Shown piece after piece: positions 9,119-18,371 of a DNA stretch of 64,000 nucleotides (within the stretch, counting starts at the first letter, position 1; every line of letters starts with the position of its first letter). The position numbers and the translations under genes are program-made. Below the pieces are notes generated by a model, which was not told where the DNA came from, did not search any database, and saw nothing but the letters and a program-made list of their open reading frames with translations. This stretch comes from Vreelandella zhaodongensis (lineage in GTDB: Bacteria; Pseudomonadota; Gammaproteobacteria; Pseudomonadales; Halomonadaceae), in contig NZ_JACCDD010000001.1 of assembly GCF_013415115.1 (NCBI RefSeq), positions 310,001 to 374,000 on the forward strand. The letters run 5' to 3'.

Positions 9119-9140
9119 CAGGGTTGCTACTCTAACCCTG
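9119..9140. promoter_or_regulatory. Inverted repeat in the aguA/lolF divergent spacer
   Basis: CAGGGTT (9119-9125) and AACCCTG (9134-9140) form a perfect 7-bp dyad with an 8-bp gap. It lies between the divergent starts of aguA and lolF. It could be an operator or a small hairpin; no specific regulator can be named. Confidence 0.3.
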
Positions 9141-9205
9141 CGTTTGCACATGCAGCCATGCTAAAAAAGCCGTACCATGGATGCTTATTACTAAGGAATG
9201 ATGCC

Positions 9206-10447
9206 ATGCTTGATCGTTTGCCTTTTCTGGTGGGGCTGCGCTACGTGCGCGCTAAACGCCGGAACCACTTTATTTCGTTTATCTCTCTGACGTCGATGCT
9301 CGGGCTAATGCTTGGCGTGGCAGTGCTGATCCTTGTGCTGTCGGTGATGAATGGTTTCGATCACGAGCTACGTACCCGCATTTTGGGAATGGTGCCTCAC
9401 ACTAAAATTGAAGCACGAGAAGGGCTAGTAGAGTGGGAGGCATTGGCCGAGCGCCTCGTTCAGCGTGAGCGTGTGATTGGCGCGGCTCCCTATGTTGAGC
9501 AGCAGGGCATGTTTTCGGCAGGGGGGCGTAACCAAGGGGCGATGGTCAATGGCATTCATCCGGATTGGGAAGACAACGTGTCGATCATTGGCAAGCACAT
9601 GCGCCAAGGCGAACTATCTGACTTAGTGCCAGGTGAATGGAATGTGGTGCTCGGCTCTATGTTAGCGCGTCGGCTGGGGGTGGGGGTCGGCGACCGAGTC
9701 ACACTGTTGGTGCCTGAGGCATCGATTACGCCCGCGGGCGTTTTTCCTCGCCTGAAACGCTTTACCGTTAGTGGAATCTTTAGCGTTGGTGCGGATTTAG
9801 ATGCCAATTTAGCGTACGCCAACATTGAGGATATGCAAACGCTGGCCCGTATGGGAGACGCTGTTGGTGGCTTGCGTCTCGAACTTGACGATTTGTTCCT
9901 GGCAGGAAGCGAAACCCAGGCAATTTTGAATGAGCTCGGATCAAGTTACCGTGGCACAGACTGGACCTTTTCCCATGGCAGTCTGTTTCAGGCTATTCAA
10001 ATGGAAAAGCGCATGATTGCACTGCTGTTAACCGTTATTATCGCGGTTGCCGCTTTTAACATCGTTTCCACCCTAGTGATGGTGGTAACGGATAAGCGCG
10101 CTGATATTGCTATTTTGCGTACCATTGGCGCGACACCTCGATCAATCATGGGTATTTTCATTGTGCAAGGCTTAGCGATCGGTCTCATCGGGATCGCCGT
10201 GGGCGTTGCGGTCGGTATTGTTTTGGCGCTCACCATCTCCGATTTGATTGGTTGGTTTGAAAGTGCTCTCGGTATCCAGTTCCTTGACGCGGGTGTGTAC
10301 TTCATCAGTGATCTGCCTTCGCGCCTGCATTGGGATGACGTACGCGACATTGTTCTCGCTGCGTTTGGCTTGACCTTCCTTTCGACACTGTATCCCGCCT
10401 GGCGGGCCGCTCGGGTCCAACCTGCCGATGTACTGCGCTATGAATAA
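9206..10447 (+). CDS. Lipoprotein-releasing ABC permease, LolC/LolE family (single LolF-like subunit)
   Basis: A 413-residue inner-membrane permease of the LolCDE-type exporter that extracts outer-membrane lipoproteins and passes them to LolA. It has an N-terminal membrane helix (SLTSMLGLMLGVAVLILVLSV), a periplasmic domain of about 210 residues, and three C-terminal helices with the FtsX-type coupling region DKRADIAILRTIGATPRSIM. Its ATPase lolD follows 10 nt later, and no second permease gene is present, so it probably acts as a homodimer like the LolF proteins of other gammaproteobacteria. The ATG at 9206 was chosen over 9158 because AAGGA lies 8 nt upstream. Confidence 0.93.
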   Translation: MLDRLPFLVGLRYVRAKRRNHFISFISLTSMLGLMLGVAVLILVLSVMNGFDHELRTRILGMVPHTKIEAREGLVEWEALAERLVQRERVIGAAPYVEQQGMFSAGGRNQGAMVNGIHPDWEDNVSIIGKHMRQGELSDLVPGEWNVVLGSMLARRLGVGVGDRVTLLVPEASITPAGVFPRLKRFTVSGIFSVGADLDANLAYANIEDMQTLARMGDAVGGLRLELDDLFLAGSETQAILNELGSSYRGTDWTFSHGSLFQAIQMEKRMIALLLTVIIAVAAFNIVSTLVMVVTDKRADIAILRTIGATPRSIMGIFIVQGLAIGLIGIAVGVAVGIVLALTISDLIGWFESALGIQFLDAGVYFISDLPSRLHWDDVRDIVLAAFGLTFLSTLYPAWRAARVQPADVLRYE

Positions 10448-10457
10448 GGATGCCATC

Positions 10458-11168
10458 ATGACCTCAAGTACACCGCACACGGCAGCGATTATGCTGGAAT
10501 GCAACGGCCTAACACGTGTTTATAGTGAAGGTCCCCAAGACCTGACGGTATTGGATCAGCTTGATTTGCATGTGCATGCAGGCGAACGAGTTGCCATTGT
10601 CGGCAGTTCAGGGTCAGGTAAAACGACGCTTTTAAATCTGTTGGGCGGTCTTGATCGCCCAAGCTCGGGTAGCGTTGTGATTGCGGGAGAACCACTCTCG
10701 GGTCTGAATGAAGCGGCGCTTGGGCGTTTTCGCAATCGCTATATTGGTTTTGTATATCAGTTTCACCACTTATTGGCGGAGTTTACAGCGGTCGAGAATG
10801 CCGCGCTGCCGCTGATTATTCGCGGACAGCCTAAAAAGGTGGCGGAACAGCGCGCCATGCAGCTGCTTGAACGGGTGGGAATGAAGGCGCGCGCTGATCA
10901 CAAGCCAGGAGAATTGTCAGGAGGTGAGCGGCAGCGGGTGGCGATAGCCCGTGCGCTGGTAACTGACCCGCGTCTTGTGTTGATGGACGAGCCAACAGGG
11001 AACCTTGATCAAACCACGGCGAGCACAATTCTGGCACTGATGGATGAGTTGGCCAAAGAGAGTGCCTGCGCCTTTGTCATTGTCACCCACGATGTCAGTT
11101 TGGCGGCTCATCAGGATCGAGTATTAAAATTAGATGGTGGTCGGTTGATTGAGCAAGCAAGTGAATAA
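10458..11168 (+). CDS. lolD: Lipoprotein-releasing ABC transporter ATPase LolD
   Basis: A 236-residue ABC ATPase. It has Walker [14 protein letters not shown]-loop [12 protein letters not shown], signature [14 protein letters not shown], Walker [13 protein letters not shown] and the H-loop VTHD. The FHHLLAEF stretch is characteristic of LolD. It powers lipoprotein release together with the upstream permease. The ATG at 10458 has AAGGA at good spacing; an in-frame ATG at 10428 would overlap the permease gene and add ten atypical residues. Confidence 0.95.
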   Translation: MTSSTPHTAAIMLECNGLTRVYSEGPQDLTVLDQLDLHVHAGERVAIVGSSGSGKTTLLNLLGGLDRPSSGSVVIAGEPLSGLNEAALGRFRNRYIGFVYQFHHLLAEFTAVENAALPLIIRGQPKKVAEQRAMQLLERVGMKARADHKPGELSGGERQRVAIARALVTDPRLVLMDEPTGNLDQTTASTILALMDELAKESACAFVIVTHDVSLAAHQDRVLKLDGGRLIEQASE

Positions 11169-11191
11169 CTGCTGTTGCTAGCTAATCACGC

Positions 11192-11743
11192 TTAATCATC
11201 AAATTCTGATTCAACGCGAGCCCGGCGCTGTCGTCTCTTCAGGCGGCGGCGCTTCCAGTGGTGCGAAACATGCCATCGCCAAATCAGGCGTATAGCAATA
11301 TTAGCAACAATCGCCAACACAACGGCGCTTATCAACGACCCTAGTATTAACGCTGGCATGATGTCGTTCATCTGCTCAGCAATCCAGCGGGTTGAAATGC
11401 GTGACGGGGCCTCTCTAACAGGTGTTTCCAGCAGGAAACTGCCAACCCGGTAATTAAAATAAAAAATAACTGGCATGGTGAGGGGGTTAGTAATCCACAC
11501 AAGGCCTATCGAGAGTGCCAGGTTGCAACGGCTAAGGCGCGCGCCCAGTGCCGCTACCACCATCTGGAAAGGGATAGGCAGCATGGCGCAAAAAAGCCCC
11601 ACGCTAAACGCATTTGCAACGCTGCGACGTGTTAAAAGCCATAAACCGGGATCGGCAATGAGAGGCGCCATAAAGCGTAACGAACGCTGGCGTCGTATCG
11701 TGTCTGGTTTTGGCATGTAGCGCTGCAGAAAACGGCGCGGCAT
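11192..11743 (-). CDS. DUF2062 membrane protein
   Basis: A 183-residue DUF2062 protein with hydrophobic stretches at roughly residues 45-75 (NAFSVGLFCAMLPIPFQMVVAALGA), 80-100 (LALSIGLVWITNPLTMPVIFYFNYRVG) and 130-155. The NPLTMP turn is typical. Basic residues crowd both ends, notably the C-terminal RRRLKRRQRRARVE. Function is unknown; the family often sits beside lol, comEC or msbA genes, as here. It is convergent to lolD and divergent from comEC. Confidence 0.85.
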   Translation of the reverse strand: MPRRFLQRYMPKPDTIRRQRSLRFMAPLIADPGLWLLTRRSVANAFSVGLFCAMLPIPFQMVVAALGARLSRCNLALSIGLVWITNPLTMPVIFYFNYRVGSFLLETPVREAPSRISTRWIAEQMNDIMPALILGSLISAVVLAIVANIAIRLIWRWHVSHHWKRRRLKRRQRRARVESEFDD

Positions 11744-11840
11744 TTCAAATACTCTCGTCCGTGGTGCCGCCTATTATCCACATAGCTTAGTGCTTCGGCT
11801 ATGGTGTAAGCGTTAATGATTTAGCTCCAAGGAGGGAGGC

Positions 11841-14108
11841 ATGCAATTGGGCATGGCGCTACCCGCAGCTTTGGCAGTGCTTATTGGCACGCTAGCGGCA
11901 TGGTTGAGCGGGCCAGAAGGGATGCTTCAGTCTCTGCTGCCTGCGGTATTGGTACTAGTGCTGTGCTTGGTAGCTATGCGCCCTACACGATTAATTTGGC
12001 TGGTCATCGCTGGCTGGGCGTTTGCTAATGTGCAGCAGGAGTGGGGGCGGAGCTTGCCGGCAGGGTTGAGTGGTGAGGATGTCACTATCCAGGCCAAGGT
12101 AGAGAGTGTTCAGCAGGAGGTAGGTTCGTCACGTTTGCGTCTAGCCGTTGATGCATGCCAAGTGCCAGATTATTTGCCGCGTTGCCAGTCATTCACTGGG
12201 GTTCGAGTCAGTGCTTATGGTGACCGTGTCTATCGCGTGGGAGAGCGCTGGCAAATGACGCTTCGTCTGAGGCCTCCCCATGGTTTTGCGAACCCAAATA
12301 CCTTTAATTTTGAGCAGTGGCTATGGCGTGAGGGGATTCATGCAACGGGGTATGTGCGACAAGACCCCGCTCCTGTGCGCCTTTCAGAAGCGACGCCAAC
12401 GCTTCGTCAGTTAGCCATCAAAAAACTGTCTACCCAGCCGCTAGAAGAGCGAACTAAGCGTTGGCTCGCAGCCCTTACTCTCGGTGCCAGTGAGCAGTTA
12501 AACCAAGAAGATTGGGCGCTGCTGAATGCGACGGGCACTACCCATCTCGTGGTGATATCTGGGCTACATGTTGGGCTGGTAGCGTCCTTCATGCTGCTGT
12601 TGGCTCGACTGGCGGCCAGATTGTTGACGCCCACTAACTGGCGACTAAGTGTTTGGCCGTGGTGGCTAGCTGGGGCATCAGCGGTTGGCTATGCCATGTT
12701 AGCGGGGCTAGCGCCGCCTGCTATGCGCGCTATGATCATGACGCTGTTAGGTTTATGGGTGCTCAGTGGCCGCCATGCACCAGGCCCTTGGCAGGCTTGG
12801 TGGTTAGCCCTGGGGTTGGTGCTTATTGTTGACCCGCTTGCGCTTTGGCGCCCTGGTCTATGGCTATCTTTTATTGCCGTAGCCTGGTTAATTATTATTT
12901 GGCAGGGTCGGCCGCGCCCACAAGGGATAAAAGGCTGGTGCTGGGCGCTGTTGCGCTCGCAGCTACTGTTGGCACCCCTAATGGCAGCGGCGGTGCTTTT
13001 AGCATTTGGCAGGGTGGCTCCTGGAGCGCCGTTGGTTAACCTTCTTGCTGTGCCTTGGGTCAGTTCTATCATGGTGCCAAGTGCTCTTTTAGGGTGGCTG
13101 CTATCGCCATTGCCAGGCATAGGAGCGCTTGTGTGGTGGTGCTTTGAGTTGGCACTGCAGGTGTTTTACCAGCTATTGGTCGTTACCGTGCGTCTGGTAC
13201 CGCTAATACAGCCACCATCTTCGCTAGTCATGCCGCTTGTGTGCGCACTATTGTTGCTCTCTCTTTGTTGGGGTATGCCTAGTGTGCCGACATGGTTACG
13301 AGTCAGCGCCACGCTGCTAATGCTAAGCCTTCCTTGGTGGGTCACCGATGAATCGCTTCCCTATGGAGAGCTGCGTGTCACCGTGCACGATGTTGGGCAG
13401 GGTCAGCTGATCGAGCTGCGTAGCGCTAATAACCGCTTGCTTTACGACACTGGCCCACGATTTCGCAGCGGTTTTATGCCGTTGCAGACGCTGTGGCCAC
13501 CAAGCCAAACGTTTGATCGCGTTATCGTTAGCCATGCTGATATCGATCATGCAGGTGGTGTGGATGCATTAAGAGATGACCACCAAGTAGCGCAGTGGTG
13601 GGCGCCTCGTGGAGAGACGCTAACAGTTTCAAGCAATGAGTGTGCTGCTGGTCAGCAGTGGCAGCGTGATGGCGTGCGCTATCAAATACTTTGGCCTCCT
13701 CCAGGGGATAGCGCGTTATCTGCCAATGACCGTTCTTGTGTGCTACAGGTGAGCGTAGGTGGGCACCATTTATTAATCACTGGCGATGTCAGTCGCGATA
13801 TTGAACGGCGCTTGATAACGAACATTGCCAAGCCTACCAGTGTGTTAGTGGCAGGGCATCACGGAAGTCATACCAGTTCTGGTGTGCAGTTTGTGCGGAT
13901 GAGTAGCCCCAAGCATGTCATTTTTAGCGCAGGGCGGAATAACGCATTTAATCACCCTGCTGATGATGTGGTGCGCCGCTTTCGGCGTCAGCAGAGCTGT
14001 TTGTGGAATACTGCCCATGATGGCGCGCTGCAATTTGATCTGCGGCCAGATCACCCCGTTGAGGTTATCCCCTTGCGAAGGCATCTAGGAAGTGAGAAGC
14101 GGTGTTGA
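11841..14108 (+). CDS. comEC: DNA internalization protein ComEC/Rec2
   Basis: A 755-residue ComEC family protein, the predicted inner-membrane channel for incoming single-stranded DNA in transformation. Order: N-terminal helices, a DUF4131/OB-like region (about 70-170), the Competence membrane domain with many helices (NATGTTHLVVISGLHVGL at its start, about 230-500), and a C-terminal metallo-beta-lactamase-like domain with HDVGQGQ, SHADIDHAGG, ITGDVS and AGHHGSHTSSG. All landmark motifs look intact. A strong AAGGAGGGAGG precedes the ATG. No other competence gene is in the window, so natural transformation is only suggested. Confidence 0.95.
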   Translation: MQLGMALPAALAVLIGTLAAWLSGPEGMLQSLLPAVLVLVLCLVAMRPTRLIWLVIAGWAFANVQQEWGRSLPAGLSGEDVTIQAKVESVQQEVGSSRLRLAVDACQVPDYLPRCQSFTGVRVSAYGDRVYRVGERWQMTLRLRPPHGFANPNTFNFEQWLWREGIHATGYVRQDPAPVRLSEATPTLRQLAIKKLSTQPLEERTKRWLAALTLGASEQLNQEDWALLNATGTTHLVVISGLHVGLVASFMLLLARLAARLLTPTNWRLSVWPWWLAGASAVGYAMLAGLAPPAMRAMIMTLLGLWVLSGRHAPGPWQAWWLALGLVLIVDPLALWRPGLWLSFIAVAWLIIIWQGRPRPQGIKGWCWALLRSQLLLAPLMAAAVLLAFGRVAPGAPLVNLLAVPWVSSIMVPSALLGWLLSPLPGIGALVWWCFELALQVFYQLLVVTVRLVPLIQPPSSLVMPLVCALLLLSLCWGMPSVPTWLRVSATLLMLSLPWWVTDESLPYGELRVTVHDVGQGQLIELRSANNRLLYDTGPRFRSGFMPLQTLWPPSQTFDRVIVSHADIDHAGGVDALRDDHQVAQWWAPRGETLTVSSNECAAGQQWQRDGVRYQILWPPPGDSALSANDRSCVLQVSVGGHHLLITGDVSRDIERRLITNIAKPTSVLVAGHHGSHTSSGVQFVRMSSPKHVIFSAGRNNAFNHPADDVVRRFRRQQSCLWNTAHDGALQFDLRPDHPVEVIPLRRHLGSEKRC

Positions 14109-14164
14109 TGCGCTTCACCATCAGGTAGAATTCTTTTCACTGCACACTATTGCCGGGAGCGCGT

Positions 14165-15901
14165 GTGACTGATTCAGGTTGGATTCTCTATAAACGTCTA
14201 TTGGGTTATGTAAAACCTCACTGGCGCGCGTTTGCGCTGGCAATCGTGGGGTTTGTGATTTATGCCGCCTCCAGTACTGCGTTAGCGGAAATGATGAAGC
14301 GGCTAATTGATGGTATCCAAAACCCGGATGCTGCCTTTCGGTTTTTTCTGCCTTTGTTTGTGGTGATCATGTTCGCGGCGCGGGGACTAGGTACGTTTCT
14401 AAGTACCTACTTTATGGCGTACGTGGGACGTTATGTGATCCACACGCTTCGCTGCGAAGTGTTTGCGCATCTTCTGCACCTGCCCGGTCGCTTCTTTGAT
14501 AACCACTCAAGCGGTCAGTTAGTGTCACGCGTCACTTATCACGTGGAACAGGTGGCGGGGGCTGCAACCAATGCGGTGACTGTTATTTTGCGTGAAGGTT
14601 TGTTTGTAATTGGTTTGATTAGCTACTTGCTATGGACCAATTGGATGCTGACGCTACTGTTCCTTGGGGTGACACCAATCATCGGTGTCGTGGTCAACTA
14701 CGTCAGTAAGCGTTTTCGGCGTATTTCCAAACGCATTCAACACTCGATGGGCGATGTTACCCATGTAGCCTCTGAGGCCCTTTCTGGCTATCGCGTGGTA
14801 CGAACCCATGGCGCTGAAGCTTATGAACAGCAACGTTTTGAGCGTGTCAGTGAAGAGAATCGCCGCCAAAGCATGAAAGAAGCCATGACTCGTGCTGTCA
14901 GTTCACCGGTGATTTTAATGCTGGTGGCTATTTCGATGGCGTTTTTGGTGTGGCTGGCCATGGCGCCGGCACTAATGGATAACATGACACCCGGAGAGTT
15001 TGTCGCCTTTATCACGGCGGCGGCATTAATGATCAAGCCCGTACGGCAGCTCACTGAAATAAATGGCGATATTCAAAAAGGCATTGCCGCGGCTTCTGAG
15101 TTGTTTGGTTTGCTCGACTTAACGCCTGAGCAAGATGAAGGCAAACGTATCCCGGAAAAGCTAATCGGCGAGGTGGTCATTGACAACGTCAGTTTCCGCT
15201 ACGCAGATGACCAGCCCTACGTACTGCATGATATTAGTCTCACCGTTGCCCCTGGTGAGCTAGTAGCCATTGTTGGCCGTTCCGGAAGCGGTAAGTCGAC
15301 GCTGGTTAGCCTGCTGCCGCGTTTTTATCGTCCGAGTAAAGGGCGTATTTTGATTGACGATATTAATGCGGATGACTTTGCGCTGGGGCCTCTGCGTCAG
15401 CACATTGGGTTGGTATCCCAGCAGGTGACACTCTTCAACGCTACGATTGCCGATAACATTGCGTATGGGATTGCCAACCCTGACCGTGCAGCCATTGAAG
15501 CGGCAGCCGAGGCAGCGTATGCCAGTGAGTTTATTGACAAGCTGCCCCAAGGTTATGACACCGTCGTTGGGGAAAACGGTGTGATGCTTTCCGGCGGGCA
15601 GCGCCAGCGTCTGGCGATTGCTAGGGCGATTTTTAAAAATGCCCCCATCCTGGTGCTCGACGAGGCAACCTCTGCGCTGGATACCGAGTCAGAACGCTAT
15701 ATTCAAAAAGCGCTTGAATACGTCTGTAAGGGGCGCACCACGCTGGTGATTGCCCATCGGCTTTCCACCATTGAGCGTGCGGATCGGATCCTGGTGATGG
15801 AGCAGGGACGCATTATTGAGCAGGGCACGCACCAGGCACTGTTAGAAGCAGGGGGAGCCTATGCAGCGTTGCATCAGCTCCAATTTCAGGAGAGTGAATG
15901 A
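14165..15901 (+). CDS. msbA: Lipid A flippase MsbA (ABC exporter)
   Basis: A half-size ABC exporter of 578 residues that flips lipid A-core across the inner membrane. The first ~310 residues hold six membrane helices; the ATPase half has Walker A VGRSGSGKSTLVSLLP, Q-loop SQQVTLFNATIADNIAYG, signature LSGGQRQRLAIARA, Walker B ILVLDEATSALD and IAHRLSTIERAD. The GTG at 14165 was preferred to a TTG at 14150 because GGGAG sits right ahead of it. Its end overlaps lpxK by 4 nt, heading a co-directional lipid A/KDO operon. Confidence 0.95.
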   Translation: MTDSGWILYKRLLGYVKPHWRAFALAIVGFVIYAASSTALAEMMKRLIDGIQNPDAAFRFFLPLFVVIMFAARGLGTFLSTYFMAYVGRYVIHTLRCEVFAHLLHLPGRFFDNHSSGQLVSRVTYHVEQVAGAATNAVTVILREGLFVIGLISYLLWTNWMLTLLFLGVTPIIGVVVNYVSKRFRRISKRIQHSMGDVTHVASEALSGYRVVRTHGAEAYEQQRFERVSEENRRQSMKEAMTRAVSSPVILMLVAISMAFLVWLAMAPALMDNMTPGEFVAFITAAALMIKPVRQLTEINGDIQKGIAAASELFGLLDLTPEQDEGKRIPEKLIGEVVIDNVSFRYADDQPYVLHDISLTVAPGELVAIVGRSGSGKSTLVSLLPRFYRPSKGRILIDDINADDFALGPLRQHIGLVSQQVTLFNATIADNIAYGIANPDRAAIEAAAEAAYASEFIDKLPQGYDTVVGENGVMLSGGQRQRLAIARAIFKNAPILVLDEATSALDTESERYIQKALEYVCKGRTTLVIAHRLSTIERADRILVMEQGRIIEQGTHQALLEAGGAYAALHQLQFQESE

Positions 15902-16914
15902 GCCTTGAGCAGCGCTGGTTGAAAGCAGTTTATGGGGATAGCCAGTGGCTTGCGCCGTTGTACCCATTTGGCAGCTTATACCGTTATCTTATGGCGCGCC
16001 GCGAAGCTCAGTATAGCAGCGGGAAAAAATCTGTTTGGCAGGCGCCAGTGCCCGTTATTGTGGTGGGTAACATAACCCTTGGCGGGACAGGGAAGTCTCC
16101 TTTAGTCGCTTGGCTGGCACGTTGGCTGGTTCAGCGTGGCTACTCTCCAGGTATTGTCACCCGCGGTTATGGCGGTAAAGCGGCAAATTATCCCCTGCAG
16201 GTGGCTGCGACCACGGATCCTGCGCAAAGTGGTGATGAGCCTCTTATGCTAGCCCAGCAAACTGGCCGACCAGTGGTTGCTGACCCGCAGCGCCCGCGGG
16301 GCGTACAAGCACTTGTTGAGCAAGGGTGCGATATTATTATCAGTGATGACGGATTGCAGCACTTAGCGCTGGGCCGAGATATCGAGTTGGTCGTTATTGA
16401 CGGTGCTCGAGGGTTAGGGAATGGTCGCTGCTTACCTGCGGGGCCACTTAGAGAGAGTCCTGGCCGGTTATCGCGTGTAGATGCGGTGATTGTGAATGGA
16501 GAGCAGCGCCATGCATTGGGCGTGAATGCCGTGTCTATGGAGCTTGCGCCGAAACGTTGGCGTCACCTGCATAGCCAGCAGAGCTTGGCGCTCGCACCGT
16601 TGCCCTTTACGCTGCCGGTGCACGGGGTCGCAGGCATCGGCCATCCGGAGCGGTTTTTTAATACATTACGAAGCCTGGGCGTTGAGGGTGATATGCACCC
16701 GCTCCCGGATCACCAGCGCTTTGATAGTCAGACCTTCCAATTTGTTGGCCAGCGTCCGGTTGTGATGACGGCGAAAGACGCAGTGAAATGCCAAGCGTTA
16801 GCGCCACCTGATAGTTGGATACTAGAGGTGGAAGCCACACTTCCGCCAGAGTTTGAACACTGGTTGGCAGCTAAGCTGTCAGCGATTTCTGAAAGGGGAT
16901 GCATGAATGGATAA
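15898..16914 (+). CDS. lpxK: Tetraacyldisaccharide 4'-kinase LpxK
   Basis: A 338-residue inner-membrane kinase that adds the 4'-phosphate of lipid A. The P-loop reads VGNITLGGTGKSPLVAWLA (near residue 58), followed by VTRGYGGKA, SGDEPLMLAQ, and SDDGLQHLALGRDIELVVIDG, all family hallmarks. The start overlaps msbA (ATGA) and the stop overlaps the next gene by 8 nt, so translation is probably coupled. Length matches E. coli LpxK (328). Confidence 0.97.
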   Translation: MSLEQRWLKAVYGDSQWLAPLYPFGSLYRYLMARREAQYSSGKKSVWQAPVPVIVVGNITLGGTGKSPLVAWLARWLVQRGYSPGIVTRGYGGKAANYPLQVAATTDPAQSGDEPLMLAQQTGRPVVADPQRPRGVQALVEQGCDIIISDDGLQHLALGRDIELVVIDGARGLGNGRCLPAGPLRESPGRLSRVDAVIVNGEQRHALGVNAVSMELAPKRWRHLHSQQSLALAPLPFTLPVHGVAGIGHPERFFNTLRSLGVEGDMHPLPDHQRFDSQTFQFVGQRPVVMTAKDAVKCQALAPPDSWILEVEATLPPEFEHWLAAKLSAISERGCMNG

Positions 16915-17116
16915 GGAACTGTTGGCAATGCTGGTTTGTCCGCTTTGCAATGGCAAGCTGAAATATGACCGCGAGGCTCAAGAGCTTTGCTGCCACTACG
17001 ATGGTTTGGCCTATCCCATTCAAGACGGTATTCCTGTAATGCTGCCGGAAGAGGCGCGTGTGATGGATGCCGATGAGAAGCTGCCTATTTCGCCGGGTCG
17101 CAAAGGAGAGGCGTAA
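16907..17116 (+). CDS. Trm112/UPF0434 family small zinc-ribbon-like protein (YcaR type)
   Basis: A 69-residue protein beginning [21 protein letters not shown] and containing [13 protein letters not shown]. The family is a one-domain zinc-ribbon relative of Trm112; here the CPLC pair is present and the second pair is reduced to a CC near residue 28. It lies between lpxK and kdsB, as ycaR does in E. coli. Molecular function is unknown. Confidence 0.92.
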   Translation: MDKELLAMLVCPLCNGKLKYDREAQELCCHYDGLAYPIQDGIPVMLPEEARVMDADEKLPISPGRKGEA

Positions 17117-17907
17117 TGGGAGTCGTCGACCCTGAGTTTATTGCTGTCGTTCCCGCCCGTTTTGGCTCTACGCGTTTGCCTGGAAAGCCGCTGTTGGAGA
17201 TTGCCGGTGAGCCAATGATTGCCCACGTTTGGCGGCGAGCTTGCCAAAGTAGGGCAGGCCGGGTTGTGGTAGCAACTGACGATGTACGCATTCAGGAGGC
17301 GATGCTGCCCTACGGTGCGGAAGTGGTCATGACACGTTCGGATCACCCCTCTGGTACGGATCGGCTGGCCGAGGTGGCAGAGCAACTAGGGTTGAGCGAT
17401 GAGGCATTGGTCGTCAATGTCCAGGGAGATGAGCCGCTTATACCTCCAGTATTGATTGATCAGGTGGCAATGCGTTTATCCGAGGATCCCGACGCTGCCA
17501 TTGCGACCCTTGCTGAGCCCATTGGCGATGTTGAAACGCTGTTTAACGCCAATGTTGTTAAGGTTGTTCGCTCCTTACAAGGGCGTGCCTTATATTTTTC
17601 CCGTGCCCCCATTCCTTGGGATCGAGAGCAATTCAAAGTGCAGCCTGGGCTGTTAGAGACTGACGCGTGGCTTCGCCATATCGGGATTTATGCCTATCGG
17701 GCCAGTTTTTTAACGGCTTATCGTGATCTTGCACCCTCAAGCCTGGAGCAGCTCGAACAGTTGGAACAGCTGCGCGCGCTACAGCACGGTTACGCAATAC
17801 AGGTCGCGTTGGCGAGCACCATGAATCCGCCTGGTGTCGATACACCAGAAGACTTGGCCCGGGTGAGAGCGCTGCTGGCTAACGAAAGTAAAGGTGAAAG
17901 CGAATGA
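17116..17907 (+). CDS. kdsB: CMP-KDO synthetase KdsB
   Basis: A 263-residue cytidylyltransferase activating KDO for lipopolysaccharide core synthesis. Seen: [16 protein letters not shown] at the N-terminus, [29 protein letters not shown] and [11 protein letters not shown]. The ATG shares a base with the upstream stop (TAATG). A short in-frame LEQ repeat (three copies, around residue 215) lies in the LEQLE region common to the family. Coupled to the next gene by a 4-nt overlap. Confidence 0.97.
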   Translation: MGVVDPEFIAVVPARFGSTRLPGKPLLEIAGEPMIAHVWRRACQSRAGRVVVATDDVRIQEAMLPYGAEVVMTRSDHPSGTDRLAEVAEQLGLSDEALVVNVQGDEPLIPPVLIDQVAMRLSEDPDAAIATLAEPIGDVETLFNANVVKVVRSLQGRALYFSRAPIPWDREQFKVQPGLLETDAWLRHIGIYAYRASFLTAYRDLAPSSLEQLEQLEQLRALQHGYAIQVALASTMNPPGVDTPEDLARVRALLANESKGESE

Positions 17908-18371
17908 AGCGTGTGCTGTTTGTTTGCTTAGGCAATATTTGCCGTTCTCCAACTGCAGAAGGCGTGTTTCAGCGTGCAGTAGAGCAAGCTGGCCTCGGCA
18001 GTCACGTCAGCATAGATTCCTGTGGAGTAGCAGGTTGGCATGTTGGTAAGCCCCCAGATCAGCGCTCCCAGGCTGCGGCACTGCAACGAGGTGTCGATAT
18101 TAGTCATCTTCGTGCGCGCCAGTTGAGCGCCAGTGACTTTTTAGCGTTCGACTATGTACTGGCCATGGATCGTGACAACCTGCATGCAATGCGTGCGCTT
18201 CAGCCAGCAGAGAGTCAGGCGCATGTGGGGCTTTTTTTGGCCTTTGCAGGCATGCCTGAGACAGACGTGCCTGACCCTTACTACGGTGGAGAAGAGGGCT
18301 TTGAGCAGGTGCTGGATATGATAGAAGCCGCTTCTGCAGGCCTGATTGCTGAGCTGAACCGTGAACAATAG
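17904..18371 (+). CDS. Low-molecular-weight protein tyrosine phosphatase
   Basis: A 155-residue LMW phosphatase. The catalytic P-loop [14 protein letters not shown] (C-x5-R-S) is at residues 8-16, and the general acid is in DVPDPYYGG near residue 130. In other bacteria such enzymes often partner tyrosine kinases controlling exopolysaccharide; no kinase is nearby. Here it is locked into the kdsB-murB operon by overlaps at both ends, so a cell-envelope role is likely but not shown. Confidence 0.93.
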   Translation: MKRVLFVCLGNICRSPTAEGVFQRAVEQAGLGSHVSIDSCGVAGWHVGKPPDQRSQAAALQRGVDISHLRARQLSASDFLAFDYVLAMDRDNLHAMRALQPAESQAHVGLFLAFAGMPETDVPDPYYGGEEGFEQVLDMIEAASAGLIAELNREQ

